Counted from the first letter of the stretch, positions 49,324 through 58,701 are shown. The stretch is DNA of 64,000 nt from Anaerofilum faecale (GCA_019114265.1 DXFV01000004.1:22147-86146), one strand, 5' to 3'. Program-made: numbers and translations. Notes: generated from the sequence alone by a model not told the origin.

Positions 49324-51264
49324 TTATTTCTGGGGCTGTTCCCGGCGCACCGGCGCCAGCTGCACCCCGCGGAAGGGACGTCCGCCGCCCTCGTAGCAGC
49401 GGCTGAAGATCTCGTAGAATTCAAGGCGCAGGCCCTGGATGCCGGACAAAAGGCCCTCCAGTGCGATCACCAGCGCGTTGCCCAGCACCACCACGACCGG
49501 GTTGGCCGGGCTGCCCGCCAGGCTGAACACCACCATCATCATGGCGGCGTGCACGATCACGAAGGCGCCCACGCGCAGGAAGGAAACGGTGTTGGAAAAG
49601 TACGACAGGACGTATTCCAGCACCTCGAAGATGTTTTGCAGAACATAGTCCAGCCAGCTTTCGGGCTTCCAGTCCGGGTGGTGGTCCACGATGCCGATCA
49701 GGATCTCCTTGAAGAAGAGCACCGCAAGGCCCACACCCACGATCGCACCGGCCGCCGCCGTGGGCAGCAGCTGGGGGCCCTGCATGAAGCCGCTGGCGAG
49801 GTTGACGCCCGCGAAATAGACCGCGAGGCCCACCAGGCCGTTGTTGGAGAAGAGGGCTTCGCCCCAGTGCTTTTTGCGCACCGCTGCGAAGATATTCAGC
49901 GCGATCGCCGCCATCACCAGCGCCACGCCGATGCCGATGGCCAGCAGCAGCACCGTGTTGATGGAGTCCATCACCTCGATGGGCTTGCCTTCCCAGCCGA
50001 GCGCGTGGTAGAGCGGGTCGAGCGCGTGCTCGAAGCCGAACACCGACCCGAACACAAAGCCGAACACCATCGAGGACAGCCCGCAGGGCACGATCAGCTT
50101 GGCCAGCGGCATCTTTTTCCACTTATACAGCGCAAAGCCGCCGATCGCCAGCACCGCGCCCTGCCCCAGGTCGCCGAACATCAGGCCGAACAGCACCGTG
50201 AAGGTGACCGCCACAAAGGCGGTGATGTCGATCTCGCCGTAGCTGGGCAGGCCGTACATATCCACAAAGAACTCGAACGGCCGGAAGGGCAGCAGGTTGC
50301 GCAGACGGGTGGGCGGCGCGGCCTTGTCCTGCTTGCCGGGATCGTTGATGGTGAGCTTCATTTTGGGGATGCGGTGCACCCGCTCCGCGAACTCCTCCAC
50401 CGCCGATTCGGCGATCCAGCCCACATAGAAGAAGTACTTGTCGCGGTAGGCCGCGTAGTGGCGCAGCGCAAAGGTGGCTTCCAGCCATTTCAGCTGGCTG
50501 TAGATGCGGCTGCAGGTCTGCTCGTGCTGCGCCCAGTAGGCGGCGATGGCCTCGTCCAGACGGGCGCTCTCCTCTTTCACCCCGCGGATCTGCTCCTCCA
50601 GCTGGGCGACGATCTGCGCCGGCGTGCCGGTGGCGCTGGGCAGCTTCATCCGCTCGAAGTAGAGCATGGAGAAGATGCCGTCGATCTCCTCCGCCGCCCG
50701 CACCGGGGTGAAATACAGGCCCCAGTAGCCGCCGTTTTCGGCGCTGCAGGGCACGAAAAAGATATAGGGGTTGTCGGTGTAGGCCACCATGAGCTTTTCG
50801 TAGCTCTCGCCGGGCAGAAAGCCGAACCGGATCTTGATATATTCGCTGGAGATGATAGCCTCCAGCGGGGTGTCCAGCGAGACAAAGTGGCTGTACTGCG
50901 CCTTGTCCTGTTCCAGGCGGCTGCACTTCGCGTCCAGCTCCTGCTTTTTCTCCCGCAGCTCGGACAGGTGCGCGCGCACCTTTTTGATGTAGGCCGAGGC
51001 GTGTTCGTCCAGCGTGCGGGATTTGGGCTCGGTGGTGTCCTCGGTGACGGTGACGCCCACCGAATCGAACAGCTCCTGCAGGCTTTGCAGGATGGGCGGA
51101 TAGGGGTTGTCCTCGTTGAGGGTGATATAGCCCAGCGACCCCGACATATACTGGATGGCCGGCTCGGGCTGGAAATCGCCGCTGATGCAGCAGGTGGTGA
51201 TGAACTCGTCCAGCTGCGACAGCAGCCCGTCCGCCCGCACCAGCTTCATTTTTTCAATTGCCAA
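49324..51264 (-). CDS. atpI: V/A-type ATP synthase subunit I (a/stator)
   Basis: A 646-residue stator. The cytoplasmic half (1-330) has two long coiled coils and the FVDMYGLPSYGEIDITAFVAVTFTVLFGLMFGDLGQG junction. The membrane half has about eight helices with the essential Arg in YFSNTVSFLRVGAFVIVHAAM and the closing VVVLGNALVIALEGLLSGIQGLRLEFYEIFSRCYEGGGRPF. TTG 51264 is kept since the family begins M(A)I-KMK and AGGAAG lies about 12 nt upstream; ATG 51249 is the alternative. It lies between atpC and atpK. Confidence 0.95.
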   Translation of the reverse strand: MAIEKMKLVRADGLLSQLDEFITTCCISGDFQPEPAIQYMSGSLGYITLNEDNPYPPILQSLQELFDSVGVTVTEDTTEPKSRTLDEHASAYIKKVRAHLSELREKKQELDAKCSRLEQDKAQYSHFVSLDTPLEAIISSEYIKIRFGFLPGESYEKLMVAYTDNPYIFFVPCSAENGGYWGLYFTPVRAAEEIDGIFSMLYFERMKLPSATGTPAQIVAQLEEQIRGVKEESARLDEAIAAYWAQHEQTCSRIYSQLKWLEATFALRHYAAYRDKYFFYVGWIAESAVEEFAERVHRIPKMKLTINDPGKQDKAAPPTRLRNLLPFRPFEFFVDMYGLPSYGEIDITAFVAVTFTVLFGLMFGDLGQGAVLAIGGFALYKWKKMPLAKLIVPCGLSSMVFGFVFGSVFGFEHALDPLYHALGWEGKPIEVMDSINTVLLLAIGIGVALVMAAIALNIFAAVRKKHWGEALFSNNGLVGLAVYFAGVNLASGFMQGPQLLPTAAAGAIVGVGLAVLFFKEILIGIVDHHPDWKPESWLDYVLQNIFEVLEYVLSYFSNTVSFLRVGAFVIVHAAMMMVVFSLAGSPANPVVVVLGNALVIALEGLLSGIQGLRLEFYEIFSRCYEGGGRPFRGVQLAPVRREQPQK

Positions 51265-51298
51265 TCGTCGATCATCTTCCTTTCGCGCAAAGACGTGC

Positions 51299-52357
51299 TC
51301 AGCCCGCTCCGATCAGCATGCCGCCGATCTCCTCGGGCGTCATGCGGTAGCGCACGCCTTCGATGATGTGGGTGATGTTGCGGATCTCGTTTTCGGCCAG
51401 GTAGATATAGCAGAACATCACCACGCTGGGATTGGTGGAAAAGCGCAGCCGTTTGAGATGCCAGCGGTGCTGGATGCGGCCGATGCCCTCCTCGATATAG
51501 TCGTAGTGCACCTTGTCCAGCTCGCGGCCGTAGGGGATGGTGCGCAGGCGCGCCAGAAAATCCGGGCCGTCGGCGGCGTCGAGCAGCAGGTCGATCTGCT
51601 TGGGCGACAGCGCCGTCAGCTCCATGAACACCCGGCGGCCGATATACAGCCGGTCGGCCTTCAGCATCCGCTTGAGGCGGTAGATGTTCACGATGGCCTC
51701 GAGGTCGCTGCTGCGCTGCAGAAGCTCCAGCACCTCCTGCATGTCCCCGCCCTGCAGCTTTTCACGCGCGATGGCGCGCAGCTGCCCGTAGACATACCGG
51801 GTGAGCACCGCCTCGATCTCCAGCGTGCCGTCCTCCTCCAGGCTGAAATCCGGGTTCTGGGCAAAGGGGAGGATGAGCTCCTGGTAGGGCGTGCCCTCCA
51901 GCGCGGCGGCCAGGTCCGCCAGCGTGTGGGCGGCGGCCAGACGGTAGAGGTCCAGCCGGGAATGCTTCTGCATAAAGGCGGGCAGCGCATACAGGTATTC
52001 CCCGGCGCCGCCGCCGTTCATATACCGAAGGCAGGAGAGGATCTCCTGCACGTCGCATTTGATGATGAAATAGTGGTAGAAATCGTGGCCGATGCTCATC
52101 TCATAGCGGCACAGCGCGGCGTACTGGTCGAACAGGCGGCGGTTCAGCAGGATCTCCAGCTGCTGGCGGTGCACCGCCTGCGGCGTGATGCTGGCCAGCG
52201 CGTCGGCGTAGGCCGTGCGGGTCTTGAGATAGGCCGCCACCTCCGGCACCGAATGACAGGCCAGCAGATCCGCGTAGTTGCGCTCGGTGAGCCGGCGGCC
52301 GTACATCGCGCGGGATTTGGCCAGAATGGCGTTGGACGCCAGCGAATGTGCTCCCAT
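51299..52357 (-). CDS. atpC: V/A-type ATP synthase subunit C (AC39)
   Basis: A 352-residue funnel-shaped subunit that docks the central shaft on the rotor ring. It starts SNAILAKSRAMYGRRLTERNYADLLACHSVPEVAAYLKT, the typical N-terminus. Later GHDFYHYFIIKCDVQEILSCLRY, EAIVNIYRLKRMLKA and the C-terminal ENEIRNITHIIEGVRYRMTPEEI all match the AC39/C family. It lies second in the operon, 9 nt from the preceding stop and ahead of atpI. Confidence 0.95.
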   Translation of the reverse strand: MGAHSLASNAILAKSRAMYGRRLTERNYADLLACHSVPEVAAYLKTRTAYADALASITPQAVHRQQLEILLNRRLFDQYAALCRYEMSIGHDFYHYFIIKCDVQEILSCLRYMNGGGAGEYLYALPAFMQKHSRLDLYRLAAAHTLADLAAALEGTPYQELILPFAQNPDFSLEEDGTLEIEAVLTRYVYGQLRAIAREKLQGGDMQEVLELLQRSSDLEAIVNIYRLKRMLKADRLYIGRRVFMELTALSPKQIDLLLDAADGPDFLARLRTIPYGRELDKVHYDYIEEGIGRIQHRWHLKRLRFSTNPSVVMFCYIYLAENEIRNITHIIEGVRYRMTPEEIGGMLIGAG

Positions 52358-52366
52358 ACTCTCGCC

Positions 52367-52690
52367 TTACCTTTCCAGCACCCGGGCCAGCATGGTGTCC
52401 ACCCACTGGTCCCGCCTGTCCTGCGCGCGGGTTTCCATCGCGGCCTGCACCGCCGCGCGTTTGCGCTCCAGCTCCTCCAGCGCCGCCTGCTCGTGCCGGG
52501 CCTGCTGCTCCTGGTAGCGCTGCACCGCCTGGGCGGCTTTTTCCTTCCGGGCCGCTTCGATGTCGGCTTTCTGCTGTTCCAGCTTCGCCAGCGCCTGGTC
52601 GCGGTATTCCTCCGCCGCCTGGGTGCGCAGGCGCTCCTGCCGGTCCATCTCCAGCACGGCCTGCAGCAGCGCGTTTGTCTGATTGCTCAC
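52367..52690 (-). CDS. atpH: V/A-type ATP synthase small stalk subunit (G/H), first gene of operon
   Basis: A 107-residue, fully helical protein ([56 protein letters not shown]...). It is a coiled coil with no membrane segment, the right size and place to be the small peripheral-stalk partner of subunit E. Sequence alone gives little family detail, so position is the main argument. GTG 52690 is chosen since GGAG lies 6 nt upstream; another GTG 12 nt earlier is too near its own site. The promoter at 52769-52796 drives the whole nine-gene operon. Confidence 0.85.
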
Positions 52691-52768
52691 GTTCGTCTCC
52701 ACGCTCCTTTCCTGGCGTGCCCTGCCCAAAGCGGGCGCGCCGTACTGCTGACATGTGATCCTTGTTGC

Positions 52769-52796
52769 ATTATAACACACCTGCTCACAGAAACAA
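52769..52796 (-). promoter_or_regulatory. Promoter of the V/A-ATPase operon
   Basis: On the - strand, TTGTTT (52796-52791), 16 bp, TATAAT (52774-52769). Confidence 0.6.
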
Positions 52797-52822
52797 AGCA
52801 CAACTTTCGGGGATAAAAAACA

Positions 52823-52864
52823 GGCAAAACAGAGAAGAGGGCAGAGAGTTCGTTCCCTGCCCTC
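52823..52864 (-). terminator. Terminator after the glycosyltransferase operon
   Basis: GAGGGCAG / CTGCCCTC stem, followed on the - strand by TTCTCTGTTTTGCCTGTTTTTT. It separates the sugar operon from the ATPase promoter. Confidence 0.7.
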
Positions 52865-52904
52865 GGTTTGCCTGGACGTATATGGTGTTGTGGAACCGGA
52901 CGGC

Positions 52905-54143
52905 TCAGCCCTGTGCGGAACGTCCGGTCAGCTTGCCCAGCATCCGGCGGAAGGTGATCTTCAGGCCCATCGTTTCCAGGTTCAGCCGCATGATGCGCGC
53001 CCATTTGTGGACCGGGCCTTTCCGGAACAGGCGTTCCAGCCCGCCGAACAGCTTTGCCAGCACCCGGTTGGCGAAGCCCGGGCGGGGCGGCGGCGTGTTG
53101 ATCTGGTGCAGGCGCTTTTCGGCGGTGGCGACGGCGTTCAGGATGCCGTCCACGTCGCACCCCTCCACGGCGCCCACCAGCGGCGCGTATTCCGGCGGGA
53201 CATAGCTGGCCTCGCCAAAGGCCTTCACCGCCTCCGGATAGGACAGCATCCGCATCACCTCGCGGCGGCACTCGTCCAGCTCCTGCACATCCTGCGGATG
53301 CGGCAGCATCTTCAGGCTCTTGATGCACTGCCCCACGCAGTAGTTGGCCAGCGCCTGCGCGGCGGGTTTGGTCATCTCCCCCTCGCTCTCGCACAGACGG
53401 CGCAGCGCCATCACCTGGCGCATCTGGTTTTCCACCAGATTGGGCTTGTGGCTGCGCGCCAGCGAGGCGTGCTGGAAGTGCCACAGGTAATAGTACAGCG
53501 GCTGCGAGATGAGCGCCGCACGGCGGCAGCGGGAATAGTATTCGATGTTGAACATGCAGTCCTCGCCGTAGGACATGTCCAGCGGGAACTCCAGCCCGTT
53601 TTCCCGGATGATGGAGGTGCGGTAGATGCGGTTGCAGGGGCCTTCCATGCAGCAGGTTTCCCAGAACAGGCGCGCCATATTCTGGATGAACAGTGGGCGG
53701 ACCATCACGCAGAAATGCCCCAGCGGACGGCAGGAGAACTGATGGGTGGATTTATAGGCCCCGTTCTCCCCCTGCTGCTCCACCACCTGAATGCCGCAGA
53801 TGGCGATGTCGGCGTCGCAGAAGCGCAGCGTTTCCAGCAGCTTGCCGGTATAGTCCGGCGACACCACGTCGTCGCTGTCCACAAACTGGATGAACTCGCC
53901 CTGTGCGGCCTGCATGCCGGCGTTGCGCGCCGCGCTGACGCCGCCGTTTTCCAGCGCCAGCACACGCACCCGGCTGTCCAGCGCAGCATAGCGATGGCAG
54001 ATTTCCAGAGAGCCGTCGGTGCTGCCGTCGTTCACCAGGATCAGCTCGAGGTCGCGGAAGGACTGCTTGAGGATGGAGTTGATGCACCATCCCAGATATT
54101 TCTCGGCGTTATACACCGGTACAACGATACTTACGGTCGGCAT
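52905..54143 (-). CDS. Family 2 glycosyltransferase (third of three)
   Basis: A 412-residue GT-A enzyme. VSIVVPVYNAEKYLGWCINSILKQSFRDLELILVNDGSTDGS, SAARNAGMQAAQGEFIQFVDSDDVV (the metal-binding DxD) and the later MEGPCNRIYRTSII and MSYGEDCMFNIEYYSRCRR acceptor-side block are typical. The 130 C-terminal residues are helical and basic and end in NLETMGLKITFRRMLGKLTG, probably a membrane-associating tail. It lacks membrane helices. It likely adds a sugar from a nucleotide donor to a cell-surface polysaccharide; donor and acceptor are unknown. It is the last gene of the operon running from 57305, 13 nt after the previous stop. Confidence 0.92.
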   Translation of the reverse strand: MPTVSIVVPVYNAEKYLGWCINSILKQSFRDLELILVNDGSTDGSLEICHRYAALDSRVRVLALENGGVSAARNAGMQAAQGEFIQFVDSDDVVSPDYTGKLLETLRFCDADIAICGIQVVEQQGENGAYKSTHQFSCRPLGHFCVMVRPLFIQNMARLFWETCCMEGPCNRIYRTSIIRENGLEFPLDMSYGEDCMFNIEYYSRCRRAALISQPLYYYLWHFQHASLARSHKPNLVENQMRQVMALRRLCESEGEMTKPAAQALANYCVGQCIKSLKMLPHPQDVQELDECRREVMRMLSYPEAVKAFGEASYVPPEYAPLVGAVEGCDVDGILNAVATAEKRLHQINTPPPRPGFANRVLAKLFGGLERLFRKGPVHKWARIMRLNLETMGLKITFRRMLGKLTGRSAQG

Positions 54144-54156
54144 TGGTCTTCCCCCT

Positions 54157-55116
54157 TTACTGCTGTTTGTCGCGCATCTGGCCGTATGCTTTCAGGCCTT
54201 TATCCCGCAGAAGCTGCAGTTGGGGCAGATAGACGGGAGAAACCGGATGGGACTCGAAATACACCGCGTCCTCGGCGGCCATCGCCAGCACGGCGTCCAC
54301 CTTCGGGCCGGCGATCCGGTTCCGGTAGCACTGGTACAGGCGGTCGAGCAGGACCCAGCAGTAGACGTTGTTGTCCTGCTCTTCCAGCTCGTCGAAGCCG
54401 AAGTGGTGCAGGAACTCGCGCCGCTCGCGCAGGGCAAAGCAGCTGTCGAGGTTGGCCTCGCGGAAGGCCTCGCCGGTGATGCTGTCGGTGCGGCTGCGGT
54501 CGTAGTTGTATTTGGACACGTCCAGATACACCAGCTTTTTGGCGGCGGCAAAGAATTTGTAGGTGGTGAATTCGTCCTCGTGCAGCCATCCCTCGGGGTA
54601 GCGGGTGCTGCCGATGACGCTGCGGTGGTACAGCTTGTTCCAGGCCACCGGCTTGAAATGCTTCCACTCCAGGATGCCGCGGATGGCCTCGGAAGGGCCG
54701 GCCTCGATCACCCCGGCGGTGCAGGGCGTCTCCTCCGTCACCGTGTCGCGGTAGATGCTGCGGTAGCTGCACTCGGCGATCTGGGCGCCGCGCGCGGTGC
54801 ACAGGCGGTGCAGCTGCTCGAACATGTCGGCGTCCAGCCAGTCGTCGCTGTCCACAAAGGCGAGGTATTCGCCCGCGGCGGCCTCGATGCCGGCGTTGCG
54901 CGCGCTGGACAGGCCACCGTTCGGCTTGTGGATGACCTTCACCCGGGGATCGGCGGCGGCGTATTCGTCGCAGATGGCGCCGCACCGGTCGGGCGAGCCG
55001 TCGTCCACCAGGATCACCTCGAGGTCGGAAAAGGTCTGGGACAGGATCGAATCCACACAGCGGCGCAGATAGCGCTGCACGTTATATACAGGGACGATCA
55101 CACTGATCTGTGGCAT
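54157..55116 (-). CDS. Family 2 glycosyltransferase (second of three)
   Basis: A 319-residue GT-A enzyme. It opens MPQISVIVPVYNVQRYLRRCVDSILSQTFSDLEVILVDDGSPD and has the DxD block GEYLAFVDSDDWLDADMFEQL. WNKLYHRSVIGSTRYPEGWLHEDEFTTYKFFAAAKKLVYLD marks the second half. It is strikingly like the protein encoded at 56271-57305 along its whole length, down to HEDEFTT and AECSYR, so the two arose by duplication. ATG 55116 has AAGGAG 7 nt upstream. wecB lies between the duplicates. Confidence 0.93.
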   Translation of the reverse strand: MPQISVIVPVYNVQRYLRRCVDSILSQTFSDLEVILVDDGSPDRCGAICDEYAAADPRVKVIHKPNGGLSSARNAGIEAAAGEYLAFVDSDDWLDADMFEQLHRLCTARGAQIAECSYRSIYRDTVTEETPCTAGVIEAGPSEAIRGILEWKHFKPVAWNKLYHRSVIGSTRYPEGWLHEDEFTTYKFFAAAKKLVYLDVSKYNYDRSRTDSITGEAFREANLDSCFALRERREFLHHFGFDELEEQDNNVYCWVLLDRLYQCYRNRIAGPKVDAVLAMAAEDAVYFESHPVSPVYLPQLQLLRDKGLKAYGQMRDKQQ

Positions 55117-55127
55117 ATTGGTTCTCC

Positions 55128-56246
55128 TTATTGCTGGTTGAAATACTCCAGGATGTGCCCGGCAATGCGGCGGCTGGCATGGCCGTCGCCGTAGGGGTTT
55201 TGGGCATGCGCCATCGCGCGGTAGGCGGCGGGGTCGTCCAGCAGATGCGAAACGGCGGCCGCGATGGCTTCGGTCTCCACGCCCACCACGCGGGCCGTGC
55301 CCGCCTCCACCGCTTCGGGGCGCTCGGTCTCGGTGCGCATCACCAGCACCGGCTTGCCCAGGTGGGGCGCTTCCTCCTGCAGGCCGCCGCTGTCGGTGAG
55401 CACCAGCGTGCAGCGCGCCATCATGTTGTGCATCTCCACCACGTCCAGCGGGTCGATCAGCAGGATCTGGCGGTGGCCGCCCAGCATCCGCTGCACCGGC
55501 TCGCGCACGGCGGGATTGGGGTGCACCGGGTAGACGAACCGCAGAGCGGGGTAGCGGCTGCACAGCTCCAGCACCGCCCGGCAGATGTTTTCCAGCGGGC
55601 GGCCCAGATTCTCGCGGCGGTGGGCGGTCATCAGCACCAGCGGGCCGGTGTGCTGCACCGCCTCGCGCAGCACCGGGCTTGCAAACCGATAATCCGGGCG
55701 CACGGTGGTGGCAAAGGCGTCGATCACCGTGTTGCCGGTGATATAGACGTGGTCCCGCACGCCCTCGGCGGCCAGCGCGGCGGCGTTGCGCGCGGTGGGG
55801 GCAAAGTGCAGATCGGCCAGGCGGCTGGTGAGCACGCGGTTCATCTCCTCCGGGAAGGGGGAGTATTTGTTGTGGGTGCGCAGGCCGGCCTCCACGTGGC
55901 CCACCCGCGTCTGGGTGTAGAACGCGCCCAGCGCGGCGGCAAAGGAGGTGGTGGTGTCGCCGTGCACCAGCACGATGTCCGGCTTGCGGCGCGCGATCAC
56001 CTCCCCCACCCCCTCCACCACCCCAGTGGTGATGGACGCGAGGGTCTGGCGCGCTTTCATGATGTTGAGGTCGTCGTCCGGCGTCACACCGAACACCTCC
56101 AGCACCTGGTCCAGCATCTGACGGTGCTGGCCGGTGACGCAGACGAGGCTTTCGACGCCGGGCGTAGCCGCCAGCTCGCGCACCAGCGGACACATCTTGA
56201 TGGCCTCCGGGCGGGTGCCGAAGACAGACATTACCTTGATGGGCAT
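55128..56246 (-). CDS. wecB: UDP-N-acetylglucosamine 2-epimerase (non-hydrolysing)
   Basis: A 372-residue enzyme that converts UDP-GlcNAc to UDP-ManNAc, a precursor for wall teichoic acid linkage units and capsules. KVMSVFGTRPEAIKMCPLVREL, VTGQHRQMLDQVL, VLVHGDTTTSFAAALGAFY, VGHVEAGLRTHNKYSPFPEEMNR, MTAHRRENLG, PVHPNP and LTDSGGLQEEAPHLGKPVLVMRTETERPEAVEAG match throughout. ATG 56246 has GGAGG 6 nt upstream. ManNAc-transferring TagA and ManNAc dehydrogenase genes are not in the window. It sits inside a four-gene sugar operon, whose product probably contains ManNAc or a derivative. Confidence 0.97.
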   Translation of the reverse strand: MPIKVMSVFGTRPEAIKMCPLVRELAATPGVESLVCVTGQHRQMLDQVLEVFGVTPDDDLNIMKARQTLASITTGVVEGVGEVIARRKPDIVLVHGDTTTSFAAALGAFYTQTRVGHVEAGLRTHNKYSPFPEEMNRVLTSRLADLHFAPTARNAAALAAEGVRDHVYITGNTVIDAFATTVRPDYRFASPVLREAVQHTGPLVLMTAHRRENLGRPLENICRAVLELCSRYPALRFVYPVHPNPAVREPVQRMLGGHRQILLIDPLDVVEMHNMMARCTLVLTDSGGLQEEAPHLGKPVLVMRTETERPEAVEAGTARVVGVETEAIAAAVSHLLDDPAAYRAMAHAQNPYGDGHASRRIAGHILEYFNQQ

Positions 56247-56270
56247 GAGTTCCTCCACAAAAAAACGGAT

Positions 56271-57305
56271 TCAGCCGCCCAGACGGCTGCGGATGCGCTG
56301 CCACAGCGAGGGAGGCGGCGGCGGTTCGGCGGGGGACTGCGGCGGCCAGCCTGTCCGGCGCTTCGCGCCGAAGGCGTCCAGGCCGGCGGCGGCCAGAAAT
56401 TCCAGCTGCTTGCGGTAGACCGGCGCCACCGGGTGGGCGCGGTAGTATTCCGCCTCCCGCAGCGTCTGGGCCAGCAGCTCCTTCGCGCGGGGGTCGTCCG
56501 CCAGGCCCGCTTTCCAGCAGCTGTACAGGCGGTCCAGCAGCACCCAGCAATAGGCGTTGGCGGCGCTTTCGGACAGGGCGGCGTCGCCCCATGTTTCCAG
56601 TGCGTCCCGGCGCTGGCGGGCGGCTTCACAGGCATCCAGCGTCTGGATGCGGAAGGGCGCGGCCATGATGCTGCCGGCGCGGGTGCGGTTATAGCTGTAT
56701 TTGGGCTGGTCGATATACACCAGGCGCTGCGCGTTTGCAAAAAAGCGCCAGGTGGTGAACTCGTCCTCGTGCAGCTTGCCCACCGGATAGCGCACATTCC
56801 CGATCACGCTGCGGTGGTAGAGCTTGTTCCAGGCCATCGTGCAGAAATCGGTCCAGTCCAGCATGCCGCGAATGGCGCGCGCAGGGTCGGCCACCAGCAC
56901 CCGGCCGGTGGCTTCGGTGGCGTTCTCCACCCGGTCCGGCCAGACATTGCGATAGCTGCACTCGGCGATCTGGGCATCGTAGCGCCGGCAGGCGTCCAGC
57001 AGAAGCTGCAGCATGTCCTCGTCGATCCAGTCGTCGGCGTCCACGAACGCCAGATATTCGCCCCGGGCGGCTTCGATGCCGGCATTCCGGGCGGCGGCCA
57101 GCCCCTGATTGGGCTGGCGGATCACTTTCACGCGGCGGTCCAGCGCGGCATATTCCGCACAGATCTCGGCACAGCCGTCGGGCGAGCCGTCGTCCACCAG
57201 GATCACTTCCAGGTCGGCGGCGCTTTGGCCCAGCACCGAGTCCACGCACTGGCGCAGGCAGTCTTCCACGCGGTAGATCGGCACGATCACGCTGATCTGC
57301 GGCAC
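56271..57305 (-). CDS. Family 2 glycosyltransferase (first of three)
   Basis: A 344-residue GT-A enzyme, first in the sugar operon. It opens VPQISVIVPIYRVEDCLRQCVDSVLGQSAADLEVILVDDGSPD, has ARNAGIEAARGEYLAFVDADDWIDEDM with the DxD pair, then MAWNKLYHRSVIGNVRYPVGKLHEDEFTTWRFF. It aligns with the 54157-55116 product over about 300 residues. The extra C-terminus is Pro-rich (WPPQSPAEPPPPPSLWQRIRSRLGG). GTG 57305 is chosen as GGAGGG is 7 nt upstream and the start matches the paralogue. An extended -10 (TGGTATAAC, 57385-57390 on the - strand) lies 80 nt upstream. Confidence 0.93.
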   Translation of the reverse strand: MPQISVIVPIYRVEDCLRQCVDSVLGQSAADLEVILVDDGSPDGCAEICAEYAALDRRVKVIRQPNQGLAAARNAGIEAARGEYLAFVDADDWIDEDMLQLLLDACRRYDAQIAECSYRNVWPDRVENATEATGRVLVADPARAIRGMLDWTDFCTMAWNKLYHRSVIGNVRYPVGKLHEDEFTTWRFFANAQRLVYIDQPKYSYNRTRAGSIMAAPFRIQTLDACEAARQRRDALETWGDAALSESAANAYCWVLLDRLYSCWKAGLADDPRAKELLAQTLREAEYYRAHPVAPVYRKQLEFLAAAGLDAFGAKRRTGWPPQSPAEPPPPPSLWQRIRSRLGG

Positions 57306-57384
57306 GGTATTCCCTCCTTTGGGTATGGCTGTCTCATCGAATAGACGGCACAGCCGGCCATTCTGTTTCATAATTTCAGATGCT

Positions 57385-57393
57385 GTTATACCA
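57385..57393 (-). promoter_or_regulatory. Extended -10 promoter of the sugar operon
   Basis: TGGTATAAC on the - strand, with ACTTCA just before it and no good -35. The sequence around it, TTCATGGTATAA, matches that before the sbcDC-like pair (27908-27914). Confidence 0.45.
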
Positions 57394-57512
57394 TGAAGTA
57401 CAAGCGGAGCGGATAGGACAGCCATTCTCTTCGGCTATTATATCACAAATCGCGCCGGTTTCACGGAATTTGCGCAATTTTAAGAGAAGTTTCATGTTTT
57501 TTACGCAAAAGC

Positions 57513-57544
57513 GCGGCCCTGTGCCAAAAACAGCACAAGGCCGC
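57513..57544 (-). terminator. Terminator after telA
   Basis: GCGGCC..GTGC / GCAC..GGCCGC stem with loop AAAAACA, followed on the - strand by CGCTTTTGC. Confidence 0.6.
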
Positions 57545-57564
57545 CCACATGTTTCTGCTGTGTG

Positions 57565-58701
57565 TCACCGGCTGGCGCGCAGCAGCTTCTGCTTCAGCTC
57601 GGTCTCCATGCGCCCCAGCTCCGCCTCGGCGGCGCGGCGCTTGGCTTTGCCCTCCTCCTGGATCTTCAGCACCTCGTCCAGCGTGCTGATGAGGCTGGCG
57701 TTGGTCTCCTTGAGGGTCTCGATGTCCACCACGCCGCGCTCGCTCTCCCGGGCGACGTCGATGGTGCCCTGCTTGAGCGCCTCGGCGTTTTTGCGCAGCA
57801 GCTGGTTGGTCATGTCGGTGACCGCGCGCTGCGCCTTGATCGCCTGCTGGGAATGGGCCAGCCCCAGCGCGATGACCATCTGGCTCTTCCACAGCGGGAT
57901 GGTGTTCACCAGGGTGGACTGGATCTTCTCCGCCATCAGGGTGTCGTTGTTCTGCACCAGGCGGATCTGGGGGGCCATCTGGATGCTGACCATCCGGGTG
58001 AGCTCCAGGTCGTGCAGCTTCTTTTCAAAGCGGTCGCACAGGCTGGCGTAGTCGCTGGCGGCCTGGCTGTCCTCGGGGCGGCCGGTCTGCTGCGCTTTCG
58101 CGGTGAGGGCGGCCAACTCGTTGGCGCGGGCGGATTCCAGCTTCTTTTTGCCGGCCAGGATATACATCGACAGCTCCTTGAAATAGCCCAGGTTGCTCTG
58201 GTACATCTGGTCCAGCATGGCCACGTCCTTCAGCAGCTGCACCTGGTGGTCCTCCAGCGCGCTGCAGATGCGCTCCACGTTCACCTCGGCCCTGTCGTAG
58301 CGCGCCTTCATGGCGGTCAGGCGGCTGCCCTGTCCCTTGAACCAGCCGAACAGGCCGCCTTTCTCCTGCTCGTCGGCCTCAAAGCCCTTCAGCTCGCCCA
58401 CCAGGCTGGTGATCATCTCGCCCACCTCGCCCAGGTCCTTCGCGCGCACGTTCTTCAGCGCGGTCTCGGAGAAATCGGCGATCTTCTTCTGGGCGGCCGC
58501 GCCGTAGGAGAGGATCTGCTCGCTCTTGCTCAGGTCGATGCGGGCGGCAAATTCGTCCACCGCCTTGCGCTCCTCGGGCGTGAGCGGCGTTTCCTCCACC
58601 ACCGCCGGCTGTTCGGGCTGCGGCGCTGGCGCTGCCGGTACGGCTTCCTCAAACGGCTCCAGCGTGAGGCTGGGCACGGCGGACTTTGTCTGATCGCTCA
58701 T
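57565..58701 (-). CDS. telA: TelA family protein (tellurite/toxic anion resistance)
   Basis: A 378-residue soluble helical protein of the TelA family. After an acidic Pro-rich start (about 1-45) the family block appears: FAARIDLSKSEQILSYGAAAQKKIADFSETALKNVRAKDLGEVGEMITSLVGELKGF. KGGLFGWFKGQGSRLTAMKARYDRAEVNVERICSALEDHQ follows, then the long coiled helices and DIETLKETNASLISTLDEVLKIQEEGKAKRRAAEAEL. TelA proteins are linked with resistance to tellurite, lantibiotics and envelope stress, usually beside TerD/XpaC proteins; none is seen here. ATG 58701 has AAAGGAG. It has its own promoter. Confidence 0.93.
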   Translation of the reverse strand: MSDQTKSAVPSLTLEPFEEAVPAAPAPQPEQPAVVEETPLTPEERKAVDEFAARIDLSKSEQILSYGAAAQKKIADFSETALKNVRAKDLGEVGEMITSLVGELKGFEADEQEKGGLFGWFKGQGSRLTAMKARYDRAEVNVERICSALEDHQVQLLKDVAMLDQMYQSNLGYFKELSMYILAGKKKLESARANELAALTAKAQQTGRPEDSQAASDYASLCDRFEKKLHDLELTRMVSIQMAPQIRLVQNNDTLMAEKIQSTLVNTIPLWKSQMVIALGLAHSQQAIKAQRAVTDMTNQLLRKNAEALKQGTIDVARESERGVVDIETLKETNASLISTLDEVLKIQEEGKAKRRAAEAELGRMETELKQKLLRASR

